64,000 bases of DNA from PALSA-693 sp963702305 (GCA_963702305.1 CAVPBX010000006.1:310001-374000); one strand, 5' to 3'; shown: positions 53,245-63,005, counted from the stretch's first letter. Notes: generated by a model not told the origin, from the sequence alone. A program made the numbers and translations.

Positions 53245-53289
53245 TCTTCGGGACGTACGCGACATCGTGTGTCACGTACGTCCCGAAGA
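53245..53289. promoter_or_regulatory. Perfect 15-bp inverted repeat upstream of the AbiEi/DUF559-like gene
   Basis: TCTTCGGGACGTACG (53245-53259) and CGTACGTCCCGAAGA (53275-53289) are exact reverse complements 15 nt apart. The spacer itself has a small GACA...TGTC repeat. It lies 45 bp before the gene start at 53335, so an operator is as likely as a trp-operon terminator. TAGCAT (53321-53326), 8 nt before the ATG, may be the promoter -10. Confidence 0.8.
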
Positions 53290-53334
53290 GTCAGGATGTT
53301 CCAAAGACGCGAGGATGTAATAGCATGAGAGTTT

Positions 53335-54264
53335 ATGAAAGATCCAACCGACGACCGGTTCCGGCGCCAGTACGGCGTCCTCAGCCGAGGTGAGGCGCTC
53401 GCCGACGGGCTGACCCGCCGGCAGGTCGGGTACCGGGTGCGCACGGGCCAGTGGGTGGAGGTCGCACCCGGCGTGTACCGCCATGCCGCTTTCCCGGTGA
53501 CGCCCGAACTGGAGATCCTGACGGCGCTGCTGAGTGCGGGGCGGGGCGCGGTGGTCTCGCATCAAGCGGCCGCCTATCTCTGGGGTCTGCTGGATTGGAA
53601 CGAGGCGGGGGCCCGGCCCGCGGTGACGGTCCCGGCCGCGGCCCACCCCAGGGCGCGTGGTTTCGATCTCCACCGCGCCAATCTCGTCGACTGGCAGCGG
53701 GTGCGACTGTGGAAGAGGATCGAATGCACCGACCCGCTGTGGACGTTGGCCGACCTGGGCGCGGTCGTCGACGGGCGACTGCTCGACTGCGCCATCGACC
53801 GGGCGCTGGCCAAGCGCTTGGTTACCGTCAAAGGGCTCACCGCCGAGTTGGCCCGCCGGTCGAAGCCGGGTCGACGAGGCAACGGCCCGTTGCGGGACCG
53901 GCTGGCCGCCCGGGGCTTCACGGGAGCGCCGTACCCGAGTGTGCTCGAGAGCCGGACGTTGGCGTTCCTGGCCCGATACCGGATCCCGGTCGAGCAGTGC
54001 GAAATGGTTGCCGGCCCAGACGGCGAATACCGCATCGACTTCTGCCTGGTGCACCCGGTGATGCTGGAGATGGATGGCTACGTCTGGCACTTCACGCCGG
54101 AGCACCAGGACCGAGACGAGCATCGGCGCAACCAACTGCGGCTGAGCGGCCTCGATCTGTACGTGTCCAACTGGCGTCGCCTGGCCCGGCACGAGGGCAA
54201 CCTGGCCCGAATGCTGCGACAGGCGATCAGTCTCAGTCGGGAGCGAACTCCAACACCACCTTGA
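53335..54264 (+). CDS. AbiEi antitoxin-like winged helix fused to DUF559 nuclease-like domain
   Basis: 309 residues. The N-terminus (VLSRGEALADGLTRRQVGYR, GQWVEVAPGVYRHAAFPVTP) is the AbiEi_4-type winged helix of type IV antitoxins. The C-terminus (IDFCLVHPVMLEMDGYVWHF, DEHRRNQLRLSGLDLY) is a DUF559/Vsr-like restriction-endonuclease fold with the spaced Asp...Glu-x-Asp. No AbiEii toxin gene follows, so it is an orphan. Function (regulator, repair or defence) is unknown. The gap before it is AT-richer. Its end overlaps the opposite dehydrogenase gene by 32 nt. Confidence 0.78.
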   Translation: MKDPTDDRFRRQYGVLSRGEALADGLTRRQVGYRVRTGQWVEVAPGVYRHAAFPVTPELEILTALLSAGRGAVVSHQAAAYLWGLLDWNEAGARPAVTVPAAAHPRARGFDLHRANLVDWQRVRLWKRIECTDPLWTLADLGAVVDGRLLDCAIDRALAKRLVTVKGLTAELARRSKPGRRGNGPLRDRLAARGFTGAPYPSVLESRTLAFLARYRIPVEQCEMVAGPDGEYRIDFCLVHPVMLEMDGYVWHFTPEHQDRDEHRRNQLRLSGLDLYVSNWRRLARHEGNLARMLRQAISLSRERTPTPP

Positions 54265-55282
54265 CGTCCGTCGGCTGCCGCTGGTAGGCGTCACGCCACG
54301 ACGTCAAGGGGACCCGCCGGGTGATGAGTCGGGCCAGCCACCCCGGATCGGCCTTGGCCAGCGCGGCCGCCCCCGCTTCGTAGTGCCGCCGGTTGGCGTT
54401 GACCGAACCGAAGACCACGTCATTTTCCAGCACCATCCGCCGATTGAGCATCCCGATATCCACCGAGAGATCGCGACCGCCGGAAGAGACTCCCGTCAGG
54501 CACACGATCCCGTTGTTGCCCGCCGCGTCCATGACATCGAAGATGAGTTGGCCGACGCCGGTGCACTCGATTGCGATGTCGGGCGTCACCTTGGTGTCCG
54601 CGACGGAGCCGTGGTGATAGGTGGCGCCCAGCGCCGCGACCAGGTCTGGCTTGAGTCCGTCGGTCACCTGGTCGAGTACGTGTACCTGCAGCCCTCGTTG
54701 TACGCCGAGCAGCGCCGCGAGTAGACCGATCGGGCCGGCCCCGGTGATGAGCACGGTGGCCGGTTCCCAGCGGGCCCGGGCGCCGATCCGCTCGATGTGG
54801 TCCCACGCCTTCGCCACCACGGTGGTGGGTTCGAGCAGGACGCCGAGATTGCCGAGCGTGGGGTCGGTCTTGACGACGAAGTCCGGAGTGATCCGATACC
54901 GCTCCCGGGCGTAGCCGTGATGCTGCTTGATGCCCCATTCCGTGTATTGACCGTTGCGGCACATGTCCCACTCGCCGACCGCGCAGTTCGGGCAGGGGAC
55001 GGGATCGGGCCGTCGCACAATGGCGACGACCAGATCCCCCGCGGCCAGTCCGCTTCCGGGGGGAGCTTCGGCCACCTCGCCGAGTGACTCGTGACCGATG
55101 GCGAGTCGGGTCTCACCTGGCGGCGCCCAGCCGTACTCGCCCCCGATGATCTCGAGGTCCGTTCCGCACACCCCGATTGCCCGGGTCTTGACGAGGACCG
55201 GCCCGTCGCTGTCGGGCGGTTCGGGCAGCTCGGTGAGATCAACCGAGCCGGACTGGAGGGGGACGACCGTGACGGCGTGCAT
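54233..55282 (-). CDS. Zinc-dependent MDR dehydrogenase (glucose/sugar dehydrogenase-like)
   Basis: 349 residues from ATG 55282, which lies 7 nt from TAGCTT (55290-55295), a leaderless start; six further codons upstream are rejected. Catalytic site in GVCGTDLEIIGGEYG and IGHESLGEV, structural Cys in CPNCAVGEWDMCRNG, Rossmann ITGAGPIGLLAALLG. The Thr/Asp after the first Cys and the C-terminal domain match glucose 1-dehydrogenases. Substrate uncertain. Confidence 0.87.
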   Translation of the reverse strand: MHAVTVVPLQSGSVDLTELPEPPDSDGPVLVKTRAIGVCGTDLEIIGGEYGWAPPGETRLAIGHESLGEVAEAPPGSGLAAGDLVVAIVRRPDPVPCPNCAVGEWDMCRNGQYTEWGIKQHHGYARERYRITPDFVVKTDPTLGNLGVLLEPTTVVAKAWDHIERIGARARWEPATVLITGAGPIGLLAALLGVQRGLQVHVLDQVTDGLKPDLVAALGATYHHGSVADTKVTPDIAIECTGVGQLIFDVMDAAGNNGIVCLTGVSSGGRDLSVDIGMLNRRMVLENDVVFGSVNANRRHYEAGAAALAKADPGWLARLITRRVPLTSWRDAYQRQPTDVKVVLEFAPD

Positions 55283-55289
55283 GGGTGGC

Positions 55290-55295
55290 AAGCTA
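55290..55295 (-). promoter_or_regulatory. Putative -10 of the MDR dehydrogenase gene
   Basis: TAGCTT on the minus strand, 7 nt from the ATG at 55282, with no Shine-Dalgarno. Confidence 0.5.
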
Positions 55296-55347
55296 GTCAC
55301 CGTGGATCGACCAGGTCGTCAAGGTAGGCCGGCGGCGAGGCGACGCC

Positions 55348-55932
55348 GTGACTGACCGCGCCGGCCTCGACGCGCTGCGCCCGGGACGGCTGCTGGTGGC
55401 CAACCCGTTGCTTCCTGACCCCAACTTCGACCGGACGGTCGTGCTGTTGCTGGCCTACGGCGACGAGGGGGCGCTCGGTTTGGTCCTCAATCGACCCAGC
55501 GACACCATGATCGCCGCGCCCCTGCCTCGGTGGGAGCATCTGGCCGCTTCGCCGGCCGTCGTCTTCGTCGGCGGCCCGGTCCAGCACCAAGCAGTGATCT
55601 GCCTGGCCCGGGCCTTCGGGCATCCCGCCGCGGAGATCCCCCCGGCCGGCTGGAGCGCGGTGCTGTCCGAGGTGGGCACCCTCGACCTGGACCTGGATCC
55701 CGAGGGCCTGCAGGCGTCGTTGAGCCAGGTGCGGGTGTTCGCCGGCTACGCGGGGTGGAGCGCAGGCCAACTCGAGGCCGAGATCGGGGCCGGGGCCTGG
55801 TGGATACTCGACGCCGAGCCGGACGATCCGTTCTGCGACGAACCCGAAGGGCTGTGGAAGACCGTGCTCCGCCGCCAGCGGGGCGCACTGGCGCTGGTGG
55901 CGGCCTACCCCGACGATCCGATGTTCAACTGA
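55348..55932 (+). CDS. YqgE/AlgH family protein
   Basis: 194 residues. LRPGRLLVANPLLPDPNFDR, GALGLVLNRPSD, VFVGGPVQHQAVICL and VFAGYAGWSAGQLEAEIGAG match the YqgE/AlgH (DUF179) family. Despite the name, its biochemical role is unsettled. GTG 55348 is the start; no signal peptide. It precedes the AidB-like gene by 8 nt. Confidence 0.92.
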   Translation: MTDRAGLDALRPGRLLVANPLLPDPNFDRTVVLLLAYGDEGALGLVLNRPSDTMIAAPLPRWEHLAASPAVVFVGGPVQHQAVICLARAFGHPAAEIPPAGWSAVLSEVGTLDLDLDPEGLQASLSQVRVFAGYAGWSAGQLEAEIGAGAWWILDAEPDDPFCDEPEGLWKTVLRRQRGALALVAAYPDDPMFN

Positions 55933-55940
55933 GAGACGGC

Positions 55941-57584
55941 ATGCCGACCCACGAAGTGCGCAACCAACCACCCCGGCTCGAGGGCTACGACCTCTTCGCC
56001 GCCGACCCGCCGTTGCTGGAGGGCGTGCCGCGCCTCGGGGCGGGATGGGCCAGCGAGGGCTTGCACGAGTTGGGATGGCGGGCCGGCGATCCGGAGTCCA
56101 TCGAGTGGGGGGTGGCGGCCAACACCAACCCGCCGGTCCTCCGCACCCACGATCGCTACGGCTACCGCCTGGATCGGGTCGACTATCACCCGGCCTACCA
56201 CCGGCTGATGGAGGTGGCGGTGCGAGCCGGATTGCACGCGGCCCCGTGGCAGGATGCCCGTCCCGGCGCCCACGTGGCTCGTGCCGCCGGCTTCTACCTC
56301 TGGAGTCAGGTCGACGCCGGCCACGGATGCCCGATCTCCATGACCTACTCGGTGCTGCCCGCATTGCGGTCGACACCCGAGGTGATGCGGTCCTGGTCCG
56401 GCCGGTTGACCAGCCGACAGTACGACCCGTCGTTTGCACCGGCTCCGACCAAGCGGGGCGCGCTGGCCGGGATGGGCATGACGGAGAAGCAGGGTGGGTC
56501 GGACGTCCGCGCCAACACCACCCAGGCGCTACCGGACGGCGGGGCCGCGGGGGGTACCTACCGGCTGACCGGGCACAAGTGGTTCTGTTCGGCGCCGATG
56601 TCCGACATGTTTCTGATGCTCGCCCAGGCGCCGACCGGTCTGTCGTGCTTCCTGGTCCCACGCTTCACGCCGGACGGGGAAGTGAACGCCCTGCGGTTCC
56701 AGCGCCTCAAGGACAAGCTCGGCAACCGGTCCAACGCCTCGAGCGAAGTCGAGTTGGAGTCCGCCTGGGGTGAACTGATCGGGCCCGAAGGGCGGGGAGT
56801 GCAGACGATCATCCAGATGGTCAACCACACCCGGTTGGATTGCACCATCGGCGCCGCGTCAGGGATGCGGCAGGCGGTGGCCCAGGTCACGCACCACGCC
56901 GCCTATCGCACCGCGTTCGGCGTCGCCCTCGCGGACCACGCCCTGATGCGCTCCGTCCTGGCCGACCTCGCGGTCGAGTCAGAGGCCGCCACCGTGACGA
57001 TGCTGCGCCTCGCCCGCGCCTACGACGCGGCGGGCGCCGGCGACGAGCGCGAGGCCGCCTTCCAGCGGATCGCCACCGCGGTCGGCAAGTACTGGCTCTG
57101 CAAGCGGCATCCGATGCTCGCCGCCGAAGCCGTCGAGTGTCTCGGGGGCAATGGCTACGTCGAGGAGTCCATCCTGCCGAGGCTGTTCCGCGAGAGCCCG
57201 CTCAACGGGATCTGGGAGGGGTCCGGCAACGTGATCTGCCTGGACGTGTTGCGGGCCATGGCGCGGGCGCCGGAGTCGGTAGACGCCTTCTTGGCCGAGT
57301 TGGACGCGGCCGCCGGCGGCGACCCGCGGCTCGACGCCGCGGTCGTGAACCTGCGGCGTCAGCTCGCCGACGGCGCGCAGATCGAAGCGCGGGCTCGCCG
57401 CATCGTCGAGGCCATGGCGCTGGCGCTGCAGGGATCACTGTTGGTGCGCCACGGCCATCCGGCCGTCTCCGACGCCTTCTGCGCCAGCCGATTGGCGGGC
57501 GACTGGGGTCACGCCTTCGGTACGCTGCCGACCGGCATCGACACCCACACCATCATCGAGCGGGCCCGACCCAAGGTGACCTGA
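55941..57584 (+). CDS. AidB-like acyl-CoA dehydrogenase
   Basis: 547 residues. N-terminal HEVRNQPPRLEGYDLFAADP and the extended lid are AidB features; GMGMTEKQGGSDVRANTT and the FAD-site CLGGNGYVEESILPRLFRES are diagnostic. In E. coli AidB is induced by alkylation and binds DNA and FAD. The C-terminal DNA-binding region cannot be judged here. Substrate unknown. Confidence 0.92.
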   Translation: MPTHEVRNQPPRLEGYDLFAADPPLLEGVPRLGAGWASEGLHELGWRAGDPESIEWGVAANTNPPVLRTHDRYGYRLDRVDYHPAYHRLMEVAVRAGLHAAPWQDARPGAHVARAAGFYLWSQVDAGHGCPISMTYSVLPALRSTPEVMRSWSGRLTSRQYDPSFAPAPTKRGALAGMGMTEKQGGSDVRANTTQALPDGGAAGGTYRLTGHKWFCSAPMSDMFLMLAQAPTGLSCFLVPRFTPDGEVNALRFQRLKDKLGNRSNASSEVELESAWGELIGPEGRGVQTIIQMVNHTRLDCTIGAASGMRQAVAQVTHHAAYRTAFGVALADHALMRSVLADLAVESEAATVTMLRLARAYDAAGAGDEREAAFQRIATAVGKYWLCKRHPMLAAEAVECLGGNGYVEESILPRLFRESPLNGIWEGSGNVICLDVLRAMARAPESVDAFLAELDAAAGGDPRLDAAVVNLRRQLADGAQIEARARRIVEAMALALQGSLLVRHGHPAVSDAFCASRLAGDWGHAFGTLPTGIDTHTIIERARPKVT

Positions 57585-57600
57585 GCCGGCGGCCGGCTTC

Positions 57601-58443
57601 TCAGTTGAGCCGGGTCAGTCGCACCGACACGTCGAGGCGGGTGGTCGGGCCGCCATGAAAGATGCCCTTGATGGGCGACACGTCCGCGTAGTCGCGGCCC
57701 CGCGCCACCAGCACGTGACGCTCGCCGATGGGCGCGCCGATGGTCGGATCGAGGGCCTGCCACTCGCCGGTCCATACCTCCAGCCAGGCGTGGCTCTCAC
57801 CAGTGCGGCTGGTGCCGAGCTCGGCGTCGGGATCGGGGTGAAGGTAGCCGGAGCAGTAGCGGGCCGGGAGCCCCATGGCCCGCACCAGCGCCAGGCCCAG
57901 ATGCGCGAAGTCCTGGCAGACGCCCTGGCCGCCATCCCACGCTTCGACGGCGGAGGTGTGGACCCCCGTGGTGCCCGGGACGTAGGTCAACTGATCGTGC
58001 ACCCACTCGATCGCCGCCCGGCCCGCCTCACTGGGCGAGTGCTCGTCCAGGAGGGACGCGGCCACGTCGGTCAACCGCGGGTCGACCGGGACCTGGACGG
58101 TCGGCGCCAAGAGCTCGGCAAAGTCGTCGCTCACCTGGTCGTCGCACACGTCGGCCCAGCCCAAGCCGGGACCTGCGAAGGGCAGCACGGTGGTCTCCAC
58201 CACGGACCGGCCCAGGATCTTCATCTCGCGGTGCGGTTGCTGCAGATCGAAGCTGTGCACGACGCTGCCCCAGTAGTCGAGGTAGCGCATCGGTTGGTGA
58301 TGGGGCTCCACCTCGACCCGGGCGTCGAGCACCAACTGCGTCGGCGTGGTCATCGGAGTGATCCGAGCCTCGTTGTACGACGAATACACCGGGCCGGCAT
58401 ACTGGTAGTGGCTTTCGTGCTCGACCCGGATGCGCCAGCTCAC
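57601..58443 (-). CDS. Transglutaminase-like cysteine protease family protein
   Basis: 280 residues. N-terminal bacterial transglutaminase-like beta region (WRIRVEHESHYQYAGPVYSS), then the catalytic triad: Cys in GQGVCQDFAHLGLALVRAMG, His in SHAWLEVW and Asp in WQALDPT. GTG 58443 is preferred; a TTG at 58461 would extend it into the upstream gene. It is the last gene of a same-strand trio with alpha-E and circularly permuted ATP-grasp genes, a combination conserved in many bacteria and thought to act in peptide or amide formation. Confidence 0.9.
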   Translation of the reverse strand: MSWRIRVEHESHYQYAGPVYSSYNEARITPMTTPTQLVLDARVEVEPHHQPMRYLDYWGSVVHSFDLQQPHREMKILGRSVVETTVLPFAGPGLGWADVCDDQVSDDFAELLAPTVQVPVDPRLTDVAASLLDEHSPSEAGRAAIEWVHDQLTYVPGTTGVHTSAVEAWDGGQGVCQDFAHLGLALVRAMGLPARYCSGYLHPDPDAELGTSRTGESHAWLEVWTGEWQALDPTIGAPIGERHVLVARGRDYADVSPIKGIFHGGPTTRLDVSVRLTRLN

Positions 58444-58450
58444 GACCCGC

Positions 58451-59451
58451 TCACGACCCAATCTCCGCGGCGTCCTCTAGCAGCCCGGTGCCCTCGAGCG
58501 TCCACTCGATGGGGTTCGTCTGGCGGAAGTACCTGCTCGCCAACGCCGCACTGGCCGCACTGCAGCCGGCCTGCACCGCGTCGAGCTGACCCGGCAGGTC
58601 GCGGAGGAGATCGTCGATACGCCGGAACTCGAGGTTGGTGCGGATGAGACCCAGGACCCGCCGGGACTCGTCGGTCATGCCGGCGCGGCCGGACCGGGGG
58701 TCGAGTTCGGCCAGGCAGCTCTCGGCGGTGGACAGGGCACAGAAGACCGAGCGGGGGAAGAGTCGGTCGAGGAGCAGGAATTCGACGGCCAGGGCCGGTT
58801 CGGCCTCCCGGCGATAGGTCCGCAGGAAGGCCTCGTGGGCGGAGCACGAGCGCAACAGGACGACCCAGTCGACTTCGGGGTCCCCGCCCCGGGCGGCGGT
58901 GGAGAGCAGGCGGGCCAGCATGTCGACCCGCTCGAGGCTGCGGCCCAGGACGAGGAAACGCCAAGCGTCGTCTCGACTCATCGTCGAGTCGGTGAGCCCG
59001 GCCATGATGGCGGCCCGTTCCCGCACGAACCGGAAGAAGCCGTACGGGCCGACGTGCCGGCCCATGGCCACCTGACCCGACAGGGCGTTGTAGGTGGTGT
59101 TGAGGGCCTCCCACATCTCGGAGCTGATGGCTTCGCTCACGCCGCGGGCGTTGGCGCGGCGGCATACAACGAGGACACGATCGAGCTCGGGTTGTTTTCG
59201 TCGAACGCCAGCAGCTCGGTGACCAGCCGGGCATCAGGACCGAAGGGGGCGCCGTCGGCCAAGAGCGCGGCGTCGGCGACCGACGTGGTGACCCCCATGA
59301 TGTTGAGCAGCGACTGGCAGGCTTCCGCCTCACTGCTGGCCGGTGCCTCCAGCAGCTGGTGGATTTGCACGTCAAGAATCCGGGCGGTGTCCTCGGCCCG
59401 CTCGATGTAGCGACCGATCCAAAACAGATTCTCGGCGATGCGACTCAGCAC
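58451..59451 (-). CDS. Alpha-E domain protein (one apparent frameshift)
   Basis: About 333 residues after repair. N-terminal LSRIAENLFWIGRYIERAED and DENNPSSIVSSLYAA, then after a missing base near 59158 EAISSEMWEALNTTYNALSG, SRDDAWRFLVLGRSLERVDM and RQTNPIEWTLEGTGLL. All are alpha-E (DUF403) blocks. GTG 59451 overlaps the stop of the ATP-grasp gene by 7 nt. The biochemical role is unknown; it nearly always pairs with such an ATP-grasp protein. Confidence 0.9.
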
Positions 59452-61084
59452 GGCTGGACCCCGATCGGCGGGACTCGCCCGCCTGCCTCCTGCGCTTGTT
59501 GCTGCTGCTGCTGTTGCGCTCGAGAGTGGTCCTCGAGACCCGGCCCCGGTTCGAGGCGCCGGCCCACCGGCACCCCTGCCGCACCCGCGGCTGCCGCGGC
59601 TGCCGCGGCCGCGGCGGTGACGATCCGAGGCGCGGGCCGATCGGCGAGGGTCACCCAGGTGTCCTTGGAGCCGCCGCCCTGACTGGAGTTGACCACCAGA
59701 CCGCCCTCCCGGAGCGCCACCCGGGTGAGGCCGCCGGGCATGACCCACACCTGCTGCCCATCGTTGACCGCGAACGGGCGCAGATCGAGGTGGCGCGGCA
59801 CCAGCCGGTTGTCCGCGCTGGTCGGGGCGGTCGACAGCGGCACCAGCTCCTGAGCGATCCAGGACCGGGGATCGGCCTCCACGGCGGCGCGGGCCACGGC
59901 GAGTTCCTCGTCGCCTGCCTGAGGACCGATCAGGATGCCGTAACCGCCGGAGCCGCTCACCGGCTTGAGCACCAGCTCGTCGAGGTGGTCGAGCACGTAC
60001 GCGAGTTGGTCGCGGTCCTCCAGGCGGTAGGTCGCCACGTTGGGCAGGATCGGCTCCTCCCCCAGGTAGTAGCGGATGATGTCGGGCACATAGGTGTAGG
60101 TGAGCTTGTCGTCCGCCACCCCGTTCCCCACCGCGTTGGCGAGCGTGACCGCGCCGGCCGCGCCGCGTTGAGGATGCCGGGGCAGCCCACCAGGGAGTCG
60201 GGCCGGAAGTGCAGCGGATCGAGGAACTCGTCGTCGACCCGCCGGTACACAACGTCCACTCGCCGCTCGCCGCTGGCGGTCCGCATGTACACCACGCCAC
60301 TGCGGCAGATCAGGTCACGGCCTTCGACCAGCTCCACCCCCATTTGGCGGGCCAGGAACGAATGCTCGAAGTAGGCCGAGTTGTAGACGCCCGGCGTCAA
60401 CACCACCACGGTGGGGTCGCCCACGCCCGTCGGGGCCGCGGCTCGCAGGGCCTCGAGCAGCCGGCCGGGGTAGCCGTTGACGGGTAGCACCCGATGGCTG
60501 GCGAACAGCTCCGGGAAGATGCGGGCCATCATGCGCCGGTTCTCCACCACGTACGACACGCCCGAGGGACAGCGAACGTTGTCCTCCAGCACGCAGAACT
60601 TCCCGTCGGCACCGCGCACCACGTCGATGCCCGCCACGTGGATCCGGACCCCATTCGCAGGCTCCACGCCGAAGGCCGCCCGGTGAAAATGTTCGGAGGT
60701 GGTCACCAAGCGCCGGGGCACCACCCGGTCATCCAGGATCTGGGCCCTCCCGTACAGGTCGGCCAGGAAGGCCTCGAGCGCCTTCACGCGTTGCGCCACC
60801 CCGGCCGACAGGACCGCCCACTCGTCCTCGGGGATGACTCGCGGCACCAGGTCGAGCGGGAACGGCCGTTCCTCCCCGGACAGTTGGAAGGTGATCCCCC
60901 GGTCGCGGTACGCCCGGTCGCGGGCGCTGTTGCGGGAGTCGAAGTCGTCGACGGAGAGCGCCTTGAGAGCGTCGTAGAGGGGACGAGCGGCCGGGCGGGG
61001 GCTCCCGTCGAATTCGAACATCTCGTCCCACGGTTCGGTACCGAAGTGGTCGCTCGGGGCGTAGCCGTCGAAAAGATCGCCCAT
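59445..61084 (-). CDS. Circularly permuted type 2 ATP-grasp protein with low-complexity C-terminal tail (one apparent frameshift)
   Basis: About 545 residues after repair. DUF404/DUF407 blocks: GITFQLSGEERPFPLDLVPR, FCVLEDNVRCPSGVSYVVEN, LTPGVYNSAYFEHSFLARQM, VVYRRVDDEFLDPLHFRPDS, then after an indel near 60155 VGNGVADDKLTYTYVPDIIR and ELVLKPVSGSGGYGILIG. It probably forms a peptide or amide bond using ATP. After the catalytic part comes a tail with a 10-residue Ala run and a run of seven Gln, ending GVQPC. ATG 61084 is preferred; GTG 61102 is also in frame. Confidence 0.9.
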
Positions 61085-61142
61085 CGGCGCTCGGTCTAGC
61101 ACCCGAATGTTGCGGGCGCGTTGCCGGCTACCAGATAGGCGC

Positions 61143-63005
61143 TCAGGCCCGGGAGGGACGGTTGGCGCCCCGCCGCCGGCCTCGCTCGGCGGCGTCGAGC
61201 GTCACCTTGCGCAATCGAACCACGGAGGGGGTGACCTCGACGCATTCGTCCTCCCTTACGAACTCCAAGGCCTGCTCGAGGGAGAGCTGCAGCGGCGGCA
61301 CCAGCCGCACCGTCTCGTCGGACGCAGCCGCCCGCATGTTGGTCTGCTTTTTCTCCTTGGTGGGATTGACGTCCATGTCCTCGGAGCGGGCGTTCTCACC
61401 GACGATCATGCCCTCGTAGACCTCCACTGCAGGCCCGACCAGCATGGCGCCGCGGTCCTGGAGGTTGGTCAGGGCGTACGTGGTCGTCGGGCCCCGGCGG
61501 TCGGCGACCATGACCCCGTTGGGCCGGGTCCGCAGGTCGCCGTGCCAGGGCTCGTAGGTCTCGAAGACGTGGTGCAGTTGTCCCGTGCCCCGGGTCTCGG
61601 TCAGGAACTCGGTCCGGAACCCGATGAGGCCCCGCGACGGCACCAACCACTCCATCCGGCACCAGCCGGTGTGGCCGTGATTGGTCATGGTTTCCATGCG
61701 CCCTTTGCGCAGGGACAGGAGCTGGGTGACGACGCCCATGAAATCCTCGGGCACGTCCACCGACACCCGTTCCATGGGCTCGTGCAACTTCCCGTCGATC
61801 TCGCGGGTGAGCACCTGTGGCTTGCCGACCGTCAGCTCGAAACCCTCCCGCCGCATCAACTCGACCAGCACGGCCAGGGCCAGCTCGCCCCGACCCTGCA
61901 CCTCCCACGTGTCCGGCCGCTCGGTCGGGAGGACCCGCACGCTGACGTTGCCGACCAGTTCGGCGTCGAGGCGATTCCTGATCTGGCGGGCGGTGAGCTT
62001 GGTGCCGGCGGGGGCGCCGGCGACGCCCTTGCCGGCGAGCGGAGAGGTGTTGACGCCCAGCGTCATGCTGATGCTGGGGTCGTCGATGGTGATCACCGGC
62101 AACTGGCGGGGGTCGTCGGCGTCGGCCAGGGTGTCGCCGATCATGATGTCGGGGATGCCCGCCACCGCGATGATGTCGCCGGGCCCGGCTCCGTCGGCGG
62201 GCGCGTCGACCCGGTCGAGGGCCTGGGTGATGTACACCTCTGAGAGGCGAACCCGCTCCATGGAGCCGTCGTGGCGAAACCAGGTCACGGAGTCCCCTTT
62301 GCGGACCCGGCCGTTGCGGATGCGGCACAAGGCCAGGCGCCCCACGTACGGAGAGGCGTCGAGGTTGGTGACGAGGGCCTGGAAGGGATGACCTTCCTCG
62401 TAGGTCGGCGCCGGGATGCGCTCCACCAGCAGATCGAACAGCACCTTGAGATCGGGGCTGGTGGCCACGTCCTCGGCAGCCAGCGCGGCCTGGCCGGCGC
62501 GGGCGTTGCAGTAGACGATCGGAAACTCGATCTGGTGCTCATCCGCGCCCAGGTCGATGAAGAGTTCGTAGACGGCGTCGATCACCTCGACCGGCCGGGC
62601 GTCGGCGCGGTCGATCTTGTTGATGACGCAGATGACGGGAAGGCGGGCCTCGAGGGTCTTACGCAACACGAAACGGGTTTGCGGGAGCGGCCCCTCGCTG
62701 GCGTCGACCAGCAGGAGGACGCCGTCGACCATGGTCAGGGCCCGCTCCACCTCGCCCCCGAAGTCGGCGTGGCCCGGGGTGTCGACGATGTTGACCGTCA
62801 GGTCCCCGTGCCGGACCGCGGTGTTCTTGGCCAGGATGGTGATGCCCTTCTCCCGCTCCAGGTCCATGGAGTCCATGACCCGCTCGGCCACCTCCTGGTT
62901 GGCCCGGAAGGCGCCGGACTGGCGGAGCATGGCGTCGACGAGCGTGGTCTTGCCATGGTCGACGTGGGCCACGATGGCGACGTTGCGGAGATCGGCGCGC
63001 TGCAT
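61143..63005 (-). CDS. typA: Ribosome-associated GTPase TypA/BipA
   Basis: 620 residues. P-loop AHVDHGKTTLVD, switch II DTPGHADFGGEVERAL, NKID, and EF-G-like domains with the C-terminal TypA block VPSRGLIGFRTEFLTETRG and MVGENARSEDMDVNPTKEKK. A translational GTPase for stress and cold growth and ribosome assembly. ATG 63005 has AGGA about 7 nt upstream (63012-63015), so it is not leaderless. Confidence 0.97.
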   Translation of the reverse strand: MQRADLRNVAIVAHVDHGKTTLVDAMLRQSGAFRANQEVAERVMDSMDLEREKGITILAKNTAVRHGDLTVNIVDTPGHADFGGEVERALTMVDGVLLLVDASEGPLPQTRFVLRKTLEARLPVICVINKIDRADARPVEVIDAVYELFIDLGADEHQIEFPIVYCNARAGQAALAAEDVATSPDLKVLFDLLVERIPAPTYEEGHPFQALVTNLDASPYVGRLALCRIRNGRVRKGDSVTWFRHDGSMERVRLSEVYITQALDRVDAPADGAGPGDIIAVAGIPDIMIGDTLADADDPRQLPVITIDDPSISMTLGVNTSPLAGKGVAGAPAGTKLTARQIRNRLDAELVGNVSVRVLPTERPDTWEVQGRGELALAVLVELMRREGFELTVGKPQVLTREIDGKLHEPMERVSVDVPEDFMGVVTQLLSLRKGRMETMTNHGHTGWCRMEWLVPSRGLIGFRTEFLTETRGTGQLHHVFETYEPWHGDLRTRPNGVMVADRRGPTTTYALTNLQDRGAMLVGPAVEVYEGMIVGENARSEDMDVNPTKEKKQTNMRAAASDETVRLVPPLQLSLEQALEFVREDECVEVTPSVVRLRKVTLDAAERGRRRGANRPSRA

